From assembly GCF_029168945.1 (NCBI RefSeq), contig NC_083605.1:19729280-19793279 (forward strand): 64,000 bases of DNA, written 5' to 3'. Origin of the DNA: Cannabis sativa. Taxonomy: Eukaryota; Streptophyta; Magnoliopsida; Rosales; Cannabaceae. Position 1 is the first letter of the stretch, and every line of letters begins with the position of its first letter. Below are positions 24,781-38,000 of this stretch, in pieces. The notes beneath the pieces were generated by a model. The model searched no databases. It was not told the origin of the DNA and was given only the letters and a program-made list of their open reading frames with translations. Both the position numbers and the translations under genes were made by a program.

Positions 24781-26125
24781 CTTTTAATTAGTTGGTATTA
24801 TTGAATAATACGTTGTTTTTACTATATTATTAGTAGATAGTAGATTATTAACAATTTAAAAGAATAAAAGTGAATAAAAAACTGAAAAATAGAAAAAATA
24901 GATTAGGTAGAAAAAAGAAAGAAATTGTTGTTCAACTTTTATAATTTTTTATTATATGAATATATACTTGTTGAGTGATATGATTTAAAATATAGTATTT
25001 TGATATGTGTAAGTATTAGTATTAAAATTAAAAACATATTATTTTTAAAATATATAAAGATGACACTTTGTGATAAATATTAAAATTAGTAGAAATAACA
25101 AAGAAATTGCATGTGTCATTATAAAAGAATAAATGAAAAAGAAAACTATTTCTAAATTTAATAAATTGGATTTGTGACTGATGATGTAGTTCTTTTTTAA
25201 AAAACTATTTAAACTTATTTTTTCTTTAATATAAAGAAACAATATATAAATACTATTTATGAAAGTTTTTACATTTTGTTTTATAAGAGGACAACTTTAA
25301 AAAGGGGGTGACAATATTATTTGCTTTTAAAAACTAAAAAAATAAGGATTTATATAAAAAATTTAATGATAAAACTAATCCATATGAAATGTTTAATAAG
25401 GGAATTAATTTTAATAAATTATGTGGAGGTGAAATATATGCCTTAAATTGTAATGATGAAAAGGGAGGTCATGATTCATATGACTAATTGTTTCTATATG
25501 GAAGTTGGTTGTGCAATTGTGTGATCGTTATCGTGCCTCGTACAATCATTATAATCATTGAAAAATTAAATTTATTTTATGATTTTTTTTTTTTTGTATT
25601 TAGAAATTCATATATTAAGTATTTTTTTATTCAATAAGTATATAAATATATTAGATAAATATATAGAGTTGATTTGAAAACTCAAAATAATAATAAAAAG
25701 ATTATAACTAATTGGGCAATATCAAGTGATAAATCAATCATGTATATTTAGACAAATCAAAATGAATGTAAGAATACTTTATTTAGAATTTAGAAGTATA
25801 ATAATTATGTATTTTTTAATACATGCGGGATTTTAATTACAAAGAGAAAAAAGTTATTAAGAAACCATAGTTCTCAATATTTACAAAATAAAATATAACG
25901 ATACAATGAGTCTAATTGTAATCAAATATTTTTATTCTAATCTTAAAATTTTTTCTTCTTAGCCCTCGTTATAAATAATTGTTACCCGATTTCTAATCTA
26001 TCTTTATTGTAATTGTTTTCACTAATATTGAGCTTATGATATTATTATATTTCATGTTTCAAAACATAGGGTCCAAATAATCATTTAACAGTGGTCATAG
26101 ACATAGGTTAGTGATACTATACTTT

Positions 26126-26990
26126 TTAAATAATGTGGGATTATTGCAAAAAGTAAATTAAATAATCATATTTTCTTAGTACATTAACACGGTACTCTAA
26201 AAAAATTAGAAAAATATGAAAAAAAATTATAGAAAGTCACCTACACTCTTATATGCTTTCCTTTATATTAATATGTAGATATTGATGATTGATTGATTTT
26301 TTAGTATTAATTTGACATAAACATTGAATTATTCACAAAATTATATTCATTGTTTATATTTTTTGTTTGATTTTTTTTTAAAAAATATTTTGTTTAAAAA
26401 ATTAAAGACACCATTTGAATTAAATATTTAACTTTAAATTATGTGACATTAAAATTAAATTACTAAAGAGTATATATTATATGAATAAAAAATACATAAA
26501 TAATAAAACAAAACTAAAAATATAAAGCTAATTGGATAAGACTAATTTTATTAATTAGTCAAAAAAAAAATAACATACTAAAAAAATATTTATTTGCTAT
26601 AATACTTTCTATATACTATAGCAAATAATAATGATTAAACTATTGAATGTGAAAAAAAAAAAGCTTATTTATAGAATATTGGATGTAGAAAACTACAATA
26701 CTTTCTAAATAATGTGGAATTTTTTTACAAAGTTAGTAGATTTTTTTTTATTAGACAAAATTTGAAGCTCTCACAAAATAGTAAAAATACTATATATGAA
26801 AAATAATATGAAATGCTACACCATTACTTCTAAACTCTCCTTTATATAAATATATTGATAATGTTGGATTGTTACAAAAAGTAAATTGCATAATCATGTT
26901 TTCTTAGTACATTAACACGTACGGTACTCTAAAAAAATTAGAAAAATATGAAAAAAAAATATATATACAAAGTTACCTATATCACTTTGT
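26126..26990 (-). repeat. three diverged copies of a Helitron 5' end region
   Basis: Copies at 26126-26288, about 26710-26858 and 26862-26985 share the string CTCTAAAAAAATTAGAAAAA or the AAATAATGTGG start. Two of them end like the outer Helitron 5' terminus (minus strand TCATCAATAT... from 26288; TCAATATATTTATATAAAGG from 26858). They look like nested or duplicated Helitron heads. Confidence 0.55.
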
Positions 26991-27212
26991 GTTAAATCCT
27001 CATGAACATAGATTAAACTCTTTTTTCCTGTAAAAACAAAATCAAATGGAGTTACTATCCACAATCAAAAATTTAGTATGATAAAAATAACTAAGGATAA
27101 GACAAATTAAAATAAAACAAACTATTCATGTAAAATAACAAACCTTTAAAGAGATCAAGCATTATTAGGTGTAAAAAAAAAGCAGCTTATACTTGACCAG
27201 TTCGTATCAACC

Positions 27213-27305
27213 ATGGCTGGCAAGCAGAAGATAGTAATACAATATCATAATGTAGCCTTTTTTCCTATTGCAAGAAAGAGAACCTCTGCAATAAATTCCT
27301 TTTAA
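27213..27305 (+). other. short gene-like frame in the Helitron, uncertain
   Basis: An ATG opens 30 codons starting MAGKQKIVIQYHN and ending with TAA. Beside it, the minus strand at about 27430-27510 has an open stretch (EVNLDSRDSWSIVENPN) ending in a donor-like GTGAGT. Either may be captured exon sequence or chance. Confidence 0.15.
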
Positions 27306-27765
27306 TTTGTCAAATAAATATAAAAAAGCCAATAACATTCATAAGTACATCAATAAAAGTCATTTTGGCAAAATAAAATCTATCTATTTGTTACCAATGA
27401 GAACAAGAACAATTCAACAAATGAAAAACTCACAATTTGGATTTTCCACTATACTCCAAGAGTCTCTGCTATCAAGGTTCACCTCAACAATAATGACGAT
27501 GGCTTGGTTTTTTTAAATAGAGGAAGATGGCTTGACTTTTTAAATATATTCATTATAAATCCTTTCATATTTTCATTATAAATCTTTTCATATTTTGCTT
27601 TTAAGAGAAAATGAGAAAACGTTCTCTATCTCTTCAGTTAAACAATGAACATTTAATAGACCTTTTAAGGTATATTATATATCATTTTATATATATATAT
27701 ATTGATAAAAAGAAAAAGAGAAAAAAAAAGTGTTTTCTTTCTCAATTAAAGAATGAACATTTGTT

Positions 27766-27882
27766 ATTAATTCTTAATCGTTTCTTTTCTTATCAATCTA
27801 CATTATTATTAATATTAATAATATTAATTTTTAACCGTTTCTTTTCTGATCAATCTTCATTATTATTAATATTAATAATTTA
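27766..27882. repeat. tandem repeat of about 62 bp in the Helitron
   Basis: Two adjacent copies share CGTTTCTTTTCTKATCAATC and TATTATTAATATTAATAAT. Confidence 0.65.
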
Positions 27883-30800
27883 TTAATCCTCTTAATGAAT
27901 AAGAAAGAATAAATAAAATATATTGAAACAATGAGAAAATAGAAAATATAGTTTCTTGAAAAATTAGAGTGCCACATCACCAACTCCAACATCAGGATTA
28001 TAGATATATATAGATTTATAAAATTGTTATAAAATATTATTGATATTTTTTTGAGGATGCCACCTAAATTATATGGTAATTTCCTTTTTTTTTTTTTAAG
28101 GTATTATCACTATTTTGTTATGAATATATGATATTTTTTGTATTTAATAAATAAAAATTAAATATATTTATTTTTTATAAGGAATGCCAATAGTTTTAAA
28201 ATGCTATAAATTAATGTGGATATAAATAAATAATTTTTTACTATTACATATTTAATGCATTCATATGCTTTTACTTGATTTTTATTAGAAAAATGTGTTA
28301 AGCTCTTAAAAAATAGAATAAAAATTGTAAGGGATGCCATTTAAACTATTTTGTGCTTTCCTTTATATATATATTGATGATTAATTTAAGAAAATTAAAG
28401 TTTAAAGAATTTTATTCAAAGCTAAACTATATGTATTTTCTTGTATTTAATTAAATATAGAATTATAATCATCTAGATTCTTTCTGGAGCTTAATTTAAA
28501 TTTTTCATTAAATATTCCTATTTTAGTTGATATTTAGTTATCTTCAACTAACCAACTTAAATCTGAATATCTTTTGGATTTAAAATTTCAAAATTAAGTT
28601 GAGGAATTTTAGGCATTGGTTATTAAGATTCTTTAGATTTATTTTTTTTTAAGTTAATATCTTTCGAATATTAACTTAAAATGGAATATTTTTGAATTAA
28701 GTGATTACAACTTAATTTTTGATATTTAATTAAATTTAAATTTGAAAATATTTAAGTTCTAGATTTTTTCTAATACAACTTAAATTAGATATTTTTTCAA
28801 ATTTTGTGGAAAAGATACTTAGTCAAATAAGATATTTTCTAGATAATTATTTCTAGACTACTTATTATTTCTAATATTAAATAGGAAAATATTATAAATT
28901 GTGAAATTAATTATTTAAATAATTAATTTTGATACAATTTATTTTAAGTATATTTTTTTTCCTAGTATTAAACTAGAGATTAATAATTAAGCCTTCTCTA
29001 CACTTAATTATTTAATTTCTTGAATTTAATACATTTAATTAATTTGAAAATTAAATATCTAAGTTGATTTTCATCATGATACTTAAATATTTCTTTTTCA
29101 TGACACTTAATTAAATAGAAAATTATTTTTAGTTGAAATTTATTTTTTCAAATAAATTTAAATAATTTTTAAAATATATTTTTTCTTTATTTTATTAATC
29201 AAATTTTGAAATTGCATTCCTTAAATGCTGGAATTTCGAATATTATTTGAAAAATAGATTAAAGTTGTAAATTATTTATTTTAATTTTGGACCAACTTAA
29301 ATCAATGATTTTTTCATTAATTGATTAATTTAAAATAAATGAATTAAAATATATTATTAGAAATTGAATTAATTAGTCAAAGGAAAATCTAGATAGGTGA
29401 TATTTTTGCTTGAAGTATTTTTCTAGTGTATTTAATTAAATAGAAAATTAATATTTAAGTTGATTTTCATCATCATACTTAAATATTTTAAAATTTTCTT
29501 ATATATATTTAATTAAATAGAAAAATTATATTTTTTGTTGTAAATTAATTTTATTAATTAATTTTGGGCCAACATTAAATTAGAATAATTTTTCCAGGAT
29601 TTATTTTTTATTTTAACATGCATTTTCGAAAATTGTGTCCAAGAATACTTTAATTTTTCGAAATGCAATATATATATTTATAGAAAATTAAATTTGAGTT
29701 GTAAATTAATTTAAATTAATTTTATAACAACTTAAATTGAATATTTTTCTAAATATTTATTGCAAATTATTACTAAGATGGAAATAATTCATGTTATTTT
29801 CATATCCATCTAAGTAAAATTTATAAATATTAAATTAAAATTTATATTTAGAATTTTTTCATTCTAAATAGGAAATTTTAAATAAATATATATTTAAAAT
29901 AAATAATTAAATAAAGAGAATCAAAGAAAATACAACTCTTTTTAAATAATGAGCTTTATTATTAAGATATTCGATCTCCATTGTGGGTTTTACACCGCGT
30001 TTGTTTTAGTGAGTAATCCTCCCTAATGGAGGAACGTTCATTAGCAATTTCGCACCGTTTAACCTCACATGATAAGTAGTTTGTAAGTGTTTTGTATGGT
30101 ATGGATCACCCTAATGGTGGCGACCATACTTGACTTGCAAATTATGAAACAATGGTGGAAGCTCATAAGATAGAATTGCCTTGACTCTCGCCTAAACGGG
30201 ACAACGCTGAATTCCAATCTTGATCGAATAAAAGGTTGCTAGAATGGTTATCATTTTAGATGAGCTGACAACTCTATTCAATGGATGATGCTTTGACTCT
30301 CACCTAAACGGACAATCGTATCGCCTTGTTGAAAAACCTTGGAAATTATTTAGGATTGTAAGTTTTAGTATTTTCACTTATCATTCCTACTTGCTATATG
30401 TTTATAATTTCTGAATTGTGTATGAATTTATATTGAACCATGTTATTTTCTGTTATTAAGTTGTAGTTTAATTTCGAATCTTCATTGTTGGTCTAACATG
30501 TTTGTTTTTCATATGAGATAAATCCCTAATGGATTTTCACCATTAGAGATACATAATAGTGTAAGATCTCGAAAGATAAATATTGTATATGCAACATCTA
30601 GCTGTTCATCAATTGATGACACCTTAGACTAGTATTTTTACAATATGAAACAAGAAGATTACATAAATAAGATTACTTTGTCTTTCGCTAATCGAAGCAT
30701 CGTTGGATTCTTATTTATAAACGAAATTATCCTAATTCTTAGCTTATTCATTTCGAATTAGCTCAATAATATATCAATGGATGAATGGTCTATAAATCAT

Positions 30801-30899
30801 TTCATGTCATTATATTTTCTCTTAAGAAATTAAATGATGCAGATGATTATAATCCCGAAATTCTATTCCCAATTGATAAAATCCTCAATCTTAGAAATC

Positions 30900-33110
30900 T
30901 CCTACTTGTATGGGCAAATCTGACTTAGAGTTTGTATTAGTAGTGGTGGTCCAAGATAGAATTACTCATTATATTTGGTATAAATTTAAGTCTTTGACTT
31001 TAATTTTAGATTCCAAATAGAAATTTTCTTATATTTCTAATTCCAGAATACAATACAGTTACACTTTCTCAAGTGTTTAATATCCATCTTCTATTAATGG
31101 ATTAAAACTGTATGGAATATGAGTTAGGTATTCTGTGACCAGGATCTACTTGCAGTATTCTAAGAACTCTTTGATGTAACTAAACCTATGTCATCAATAG
31201 ACACTACCACATTTTTTTTTAATCTATGGCATTTGTATCTTGTTCATAGTGGATTTGACAAGATCAATCTTTGCAAAGAGTTAATATGCCTATATCCACT
31301 GAAAGTAGTTCATCTCATTCGCAGATGAATGTACATTCAGGGGTGGATATGAGTTTTTCGTTGTATTCTTAAAACAATAACTCTAGATTATACCTTTTAG
31401 CAAAGAAATTTGAAATGTTTGAAAAATTTCATTAATTTCTAGCAATGGTTAAAACCATTAAGGTAAGTGGTTAAAGATCTTGCGAACTGATAGGGGTGGA
31501 GAAATAGTTAGTTGATATGCAGTTCAAAGATCATTAAATTGATTTTTGAATTATATCCAAACTTACCTCCCCAGAAATTTCGAGTTGCATATTGATGATT
31601 AGCTACTAGTCGTTGCCTAAATTCCTTCTATGGTAATACAATTTCAGAATGATGTAATGGTTGGGTACTTAATGTAAATCATTACTAGATTCATGGATGA
31701 CCTAATCAAAATCTTAAGAAAAGCTAACCATGGTTTGTTAGCTATTCTAAGTGATTAGGGGTGGACCATTCCATAGTCAATAGATAAGAAAGTGTTTGTT
31801 CGAACAAATACTAGTTTTCTAAGATAATGACTAAGTGTGAAAACAAGTAGCAAATAAAGGAGATATTTTTCTTGATTCCAAAAGTGTTCTATCATCTTAT
31901 ATAACATATGATGATCCCACTGCCTCTGTTGTCTTGTCACAACCAAAGAGGTTAATACCATTTAGTTTTCTTCGACATAATTCACGGTACCTTGTCGTAG
32001 TGGGAGAGTTTCTAGGAACTCACCTTCTTATGACTTGGGAGACACTAGTGATTAAAATCCATTGTGAGTTTAAACGAGTAATGGATTGTCAAGATAAGAA
32101 ACTAAGAAGAAAAGCCAATAGAACTATGGTTTAACCCATTCACATGGAATAACCTAAAGTTTTCTATTACAAGGACATAAAAGGAAATTTCGTTTATAAG
32201 TCTATTCTATGGACTTAACAAACTTCCTGTTCCTAGTATTATAGGTTTGAGTTTATCTAAACCTATGACTTGTGGTATACCTGGAAATTACTTACTCTAA
32301 TGCAAACAACTTACTTTTGTAAGATACTGAAGCATTTTCTTTCTAATGGCAATCTATAGAGGCTTCACAACTTCTTGGGTATAGATTTTATTTATCTAAG
32401 GAAAAGTCTTAACTATTCCAGAAAAGATAAAGCCATGAAAGAATTTCTTAAATCAACAGTGAGAGGTCTTAGATATGCTTTTGTATGCCTTAGACCAGAC
32501 ACTTGCTGTTGAGTGGGAGTAATGAGTAGGTATCAGATTAATCCAGGAGAAGAACATTGGAAGACAATCAAGTAAATCTTAAGATAAAGAAGAGGAACTA
32601 TATGTTAGTCTATAAGGGTGTGTTTAAAACTCTTAGACTACACCATATCAGATTTCGAAATTTGCCTTTGTGCTAGTAAATCTTTCTGATAAGATGGTGG
32701 TTACTCTGGGGGTGGAATAGTGATTTTGGAGAAGTGTAAAAACCTATCTAAAGTCTCTAGGTCTACTAGAAAGGGACTGAATGTTAAGGTTGCAGGAAAG
32801 GTACTTATTCAGTCTAAGGAAAGTTCTATACATTTTTGGCATCATTCCAAATTGCCTTAAACTACTAGTGTTAATTTCCTGATTAACCAAAAGTAGTTGC
32901 CAAAGATATAGAATCCAGTATCCCAAGAGAGTAGACATATAGAGAGGAATTTCACATTATCAATGATTTTGTGATTAAAGGAAGAGTAATGGTGGAGAAA
33001 AGGTTGTGTTCAATTCAACCTTTCAGGTCCTATTACGAGGAGTTTACTACTACTACACTTGATTTGTATATCAAGGTGTTGAGATTATTTGAAACGCACT
33101 TTTTTGTTTT
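30900..33110 (+). pseudogene. decayed gag-pol remnant of Copia C
   Basis: Fragments correspond to the GAG-pre-integrase, integrase (31471-31505, KILRTDRGGE), RT and RNase H regions of element E, broken by many stops and deletions. Lesions are shared with B, while C keeps a stretch at about 31935-32020 that B has lost. Confidence 0.7.
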
Positions 33111-33131
33111 ATATTAGTGCAAGTGGGAGTT

Positions 33132-35028
33132 TGTTGGGTTTTATGCCCTAAATAAAACTCATTTCAATATAATCAGAGTTACTTATTAATATAGATCAGA
33201 AATAACATTTAATGTTGCATGGTTCACATGATTTATTTCATGATTATATGCACATAATGTATAAATTCATCTGAAACCCTTTTCACATACTTGATCCTGT
33301 TTATTGTGCTGTCAACACATTGGAAAGTAAACATGACTATGTGAATAAAGTTTCCTAGATTTATCAGACATAGGGTTTTACTGATATGATAATCTACAAC
33401 ACAGTTTACTTGCATTTGGAGAAATGCTATGTTCTTTCCAGAGCATTGGTTAAAGTAAAGCTCAGGTTGGATGCATGGAGTATTCATCGGAAGGGACCGA
33501 TATTGAACTTTGACTTAGATTTATTAAACTTACCGTAATATCTATTCAAGTCAATATCGCCTAGTTGATCCTAGATCAAATGATCTTAATCCTGTTATGA
33601 TTAGGCTCGATCTCGAGAGGCTATTCGTGTTCTTTGATTTGTTAGTTAAGCCTACTTTTAGGTCAGGGTAATACGTACATTTTGGGAACACGGTAGTGCA
33701 ATTGAGTGGGAGCGCTAGCATAAATATGGAATCTATAGCTTCTATCTGGCGAATAGTAAGCAAAGGATGATCTCCTTCGAGCTTGACCAAACGAACATAA
33801 ATGGTGGAGTACTCATTTCACATAAGCTGAAATATCATTTATGCGGGGTCAAGTGTTTTAAGGATAAAATACATTGTAGGGTGTAACGGTAATTTAATCC
33901 CTTTACAGTGTAGATCATTCATATAGAGGATCATTGATCACATTAGGATTATAACAATGGATAACTAATGATGTGTCTATATGGTGGAACATATAGAGCA
34001 TTCTATATACTGAGAGTGCAATTCTAAGTTCTATGCGTGGATTCAACGAAGAATTAATAAGTTAGTGAATTTTAGTGCTAAATTCTTGATCTACTTATTA
34101 GAAGCTCGGTTATATAGACCCATGGTCCCCGCACTAGTTGAGATAATATTGCTTGTAAGACTCATATAATTGGTTTTGATTAATCAATTATAATTCTCAA
34201 ATTAGACTATGTCTATTTGTGAATTTTTTCACTAAGTAAGGGCGAAATTGTAAAGAAAGAGTTTTATGGGCATATTTGTTAATTATGATACTTTGTATAG
34301 TTCAATTAATAAATATGATAAATGACAATATTATTTAATAATTATTTATAGTTATTAAATAGTTAGAATTGGCATTTAAATGGTTGAATTAGAAAATTGG
34401 CGTTTTTGAGAAAATCAGATGCAGAAAAGATAAAACTGCAAAATTGCAAAAAGTGAGGCCCAAATCCACATGTATAGGGTCGGCCACTTTTGTAGGGTTT
34501 TCCCTCTGATATTTTCATTATTTTAATGCCAAATAATTCAAACCTAACCCTAGTGGAATGCTATAAATAGATAGTGAAGGCTTCAGGAAAATTACACTTA
34601 AATTTTATATTTTTCCTTCAGAGAAAAACCTGAGCCTTTCTCTCTCCCTATCTTTAGCTGCCACTTCTTCTTTCTCTTCCCTCTTGAATTTCGAAATTCT
34701 TAGTGTATGAGTAGTGCCCACACACAGCAAGTGATACCTCAATCATAGTGAGGAAGATCGTGAAGAAAGACTTTCAGCAAGAAAGAGTTTCAGCATCAAA
34801 GATTCAGAGAAAGAGATCCAGGTTCAGATATTGATAATGCTCTGCTGCAGAAAGGAATCAAGGGCTAGATATCTGAACGGAAGGAGTCATTTAATTCCGT
34901 TGCACCCAATGTAAGGTTTCTTAAACTTTATATGTGTTTATTTCATCGTTTTAGAAAGTTCATATTTAGGGTGTTAATAAACATACTTGTGAGTAGATCT
35001 AAGATCCTGGTAAAATAAATTTCCAACA
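33132..35028 (+). repeat. 3' LTR of Copia C
   Basis: Complete 1897-bp LTR from TGTTGGG to CCAACA, preceded by the PPT at about 33116-33131. The TATA box is near 34560-34570. It abuts inverted element D at 35029. Confidence 0.92.
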
Positions 35029-38000
35029 TATAGGCATATTAACTCTTTGCAGAGATTGATCTTGTCAAATCCACTATGAACAAAATACAAATGCCATAGA
35101 AAAAAAATGTGGTAGTGTCTTTTGATGACATAGGTTTAGTTACATTAAAGAGTTCTTAGAATAGTGCAAGTGGATCCTGGTCACAGAATACCTAACTCAT
35201 ATTCCATACAGTTTGAATCCATTAATAGAAGATGGATATTAAACACATGTGAAAGTGTAATTGTATTGTATCCTGGAATTAGAAATATAAGAATATTTCT
35301 GTTTGGAATCTAAAATTAAAGTCAAAGACTTAAATTTATACCAAATATAATGAGTAATTCTATCTTGGACCAGCACTACTAATACAAACTCTAAGTCCGA
35401 TTTGCCTATACAAGTAGGAGATTTCTAAGATTGAGGATTTATATCAATTGGGAATAGAATTTCGGGATTATAATCATATGCGTCATTTAATTTCTTAAGA
35501 GAAAATATAGAATGACATGAAATGATTTATAGACCATTCATCCAATGATATGTTTTGAAGCTAATTCGAAATGAATAAGCTAAGAGGAATTAGGATAATT
35601 TCGTTTATAAATAAGAATCCAACGATGCTTCGATTAGCGAATGTCAAAGTGATCTTATTTATACAATCTTCTTGTTTCATATCGTAAAAATACTAGTCTA
35701 AGGTGTCATCAATTTAATAACAGCTAGATGTCGCATATACAATATTTATCTTTCGAGATCTAACATTATTATGTATGTCTAATGGTGAAAATCCACTAGG
35801 GATTTATCTCATTAGATAAACAAGCCAAGTTAGACCAACAATGAAGATTCGAAATTAAACTACAACTTAATAACAGAAAATAACATGGTTCAATATAAAT
35901 TCATACACAATTCAGAAATTATTAAACAGATAGCAAGTAGGAATGACAAGTGAAAATACTAAAACATACAATCCTAAATAATTTCTAAGGTTTTCAAGAA
36001 ACTGATATCAGTGTCCCGTTTAGGCAAGAGTCAAAGCTACCATTCATTGAATAGAGTTGTCAGCTCATCTAAAATGTTAAACATTCTAGCAACCTTTTAT
36101 TCGATCAAGATTGGAATTCAGCGTTGTCCCGTTTAGGCGAGAGTCAAGGCAATTCTATCTTATGAGCTTCCACTATTGTTTCGCAATTTGCAAGTCAAAT
36201 ATGGTCGCCACCATTAGGGTGATCCATGCCATATAAAACACTTACAAACTACTTATCTTTCGAGATTAAACGGTGCGAAATTGCTAATGAACGTTCCTCC
36301 ATTAGGGAGGATTACTCACTAAAACAAACGCGATGTAAAACCCACAATGGAGATCGAATGTCTTTTGATTAAAAGCTCATTATTTAAAAAGAGTTGTATT
36401 TTCTTTGATTCTCTTTATTTATTCTATTTATTTTAAATATATATTTATTTAATTAAAATTTCCAATTTAGAATGAAAAAAAAATTCTAAATATAAATTTT
36501 AATTTAATATTTATAAATTTTACTTAGATGGATATGAAAATAACATGAATTATTTCCATCTTAGTAATAATTTGCAATAAATATTTAGAAAAATATTCAA
36601 TTTAAGTTGTTACAAAATTAATTTAAATTAATTTACAACTCAAATTTAATTTTCTATAAATATATATTGCATTTCGAAAAATTAAGGTATTCAAGGACAC
36701 AATTTTCGAAAATGCATGTTAAAATAAAAAATTAATCCTGGAAAAATTATTCTAATTTAATGTTGGCCCAAAATTAATTAATAAAATTAATTTACAACAA
36801 AAAATATAATTTTCCTATTTAATTAAATATATAAGAAAAATTTCAAATATTTAAGTATGATGATGAAAATCAACTTAAATATTAATTTTCTATTTAATTA
36901 AATACACTAGAAAAATACTTCAAGCAAAAATATTACCTATCTAGATTTTGCTTTGACTAATTAATTCAATTTCTAATAATATATTTTAATTCATGTATTT
37001 TAAATTAATCAATTAATGAAAAAATCATTGATTTAAGTTGGTCCAAAATTAAAATAAATAATTTACAACTTTAATCTATTTTTCAAATAAAATTCGAAAT
37101 TCCAGCATTTAAGAAATGCAATTTCGAAATTTGATTAATAAATAAAGAAAAAAAATATATTTTGAAAATTATTTAAATTTAGTTGAAAAAAAATAAATTT
37201 CTATTTAATTAAGTGTCATGAAAAAGAAATATTTAAGTATCATGATGAAAATCAACTTAGATATTTAATTTTCAAATTAATTAAATGTATTAAATTCAAG
37301 AAATAAATAATTAAGTGTAGAGAAGGCTTAATTATTAATCTCTAGTTTAATACTAGGAAAAAATAAATTGTACCAAAATTAATTATTTAAAATAATTAAT
37401 TTCACAATGTATAATATTTTCCTATTTAATATTAGAAATAATAAGTAGTCTAGAAATAACTATCTAGAAAATATCTTATTTAACTAAGTATCTTTTCCAC
37501 AAAATTTGAAAAAATAATATCTAATTTAGGTTGTATTAGAAAAAATCTAGAACTTAAATATTTTTCAAATTGAAATTTAATTAAATATCAAGAATTAAGT
37601 TATAACCACTTAATTTGAAAATATTCCATTTTAAGTTAATATTCGAAAAGATATTAACTAAAAAAAAAAAAAATATCTAAAGAATCTTAATAACCAATGC
37701 CTAAAATTCCTTAACTTAATTTTGAAATTTGAAATTCAAAAGATATTCAGATTTAAGTTGGTTAGTTGTAGATAACTAAATATCAACTTAAATAGGAATA
37801 TTTAATGAAAATTTTAAATTAAGCTCCAGAAAGAATCTAGATGGTTATAATTCTATATTTAATTAAATACAAGAAAATACATATAGTTTAGCTTAGAATA
37901 AAGAATTCTTTAAACTATAATTTTCTTAAATTAATTTCAAAATAAATGAAATTAATTATGTTGCTAATCAATTTTATTAGGTTAAACTAGTTTAATTAAC

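Larger units (their letters stand above)
19133..28380 (-). mobile_element. Helitron, 9.25 kb, non-autonomous, inserted in Copia C
   Basis: On the minus strand the element starts TCATCAATATATATATAAAG (from 28380) and ends with a short GC hairpin, CCGCGCGAAGCGCGG, a short spacer and CTAG (19133-19136). These are the Helitron signatures: 5' TC, subterminal 3' hairpin, 3' CTRR and no target duplication. The host bases are A before TC and T after CTAG on that strand. The uninterrupted sequence survives in element D between 37934 and 37935, which proves the insertion boundaries. No Rep/helicase frame exists. The interior is very AT-rich, with several internal Helitron ends, tandem repeats and two or three gene-like fragments. 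Confidence 0.88.
15841..35028 (+). mobile_element. Copia element C, non-autonomous, split by a Helitron
   Basis: Plus-strand order: 5'-truncated LTR 15841-17540 (first ~180 bp missing), PBS 17543-17559, interior 17560-19132, Helitron 19133-28380, interior 28381-33131, 3' LTR 33132-35028. Without the Helitron the interior is about 6.3 kb. It retains sequence that B has lost (18776-19132 and 28381-28670). Its pol remnants at 30900-33100 share lesions with B, so it was a non-autonomous copy when inserted. Its 3' LTR abuts the inverted element D, which suggests that C inserted into D and that the left side was later deleted. Confidence 0.85.

Noticed and set aside
27611..27886. 91-codon frame in the Helitron
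   Set aside because: Low-complexity Lys/Ile/Leu-rich translation of an AT-rich tandem repeat.
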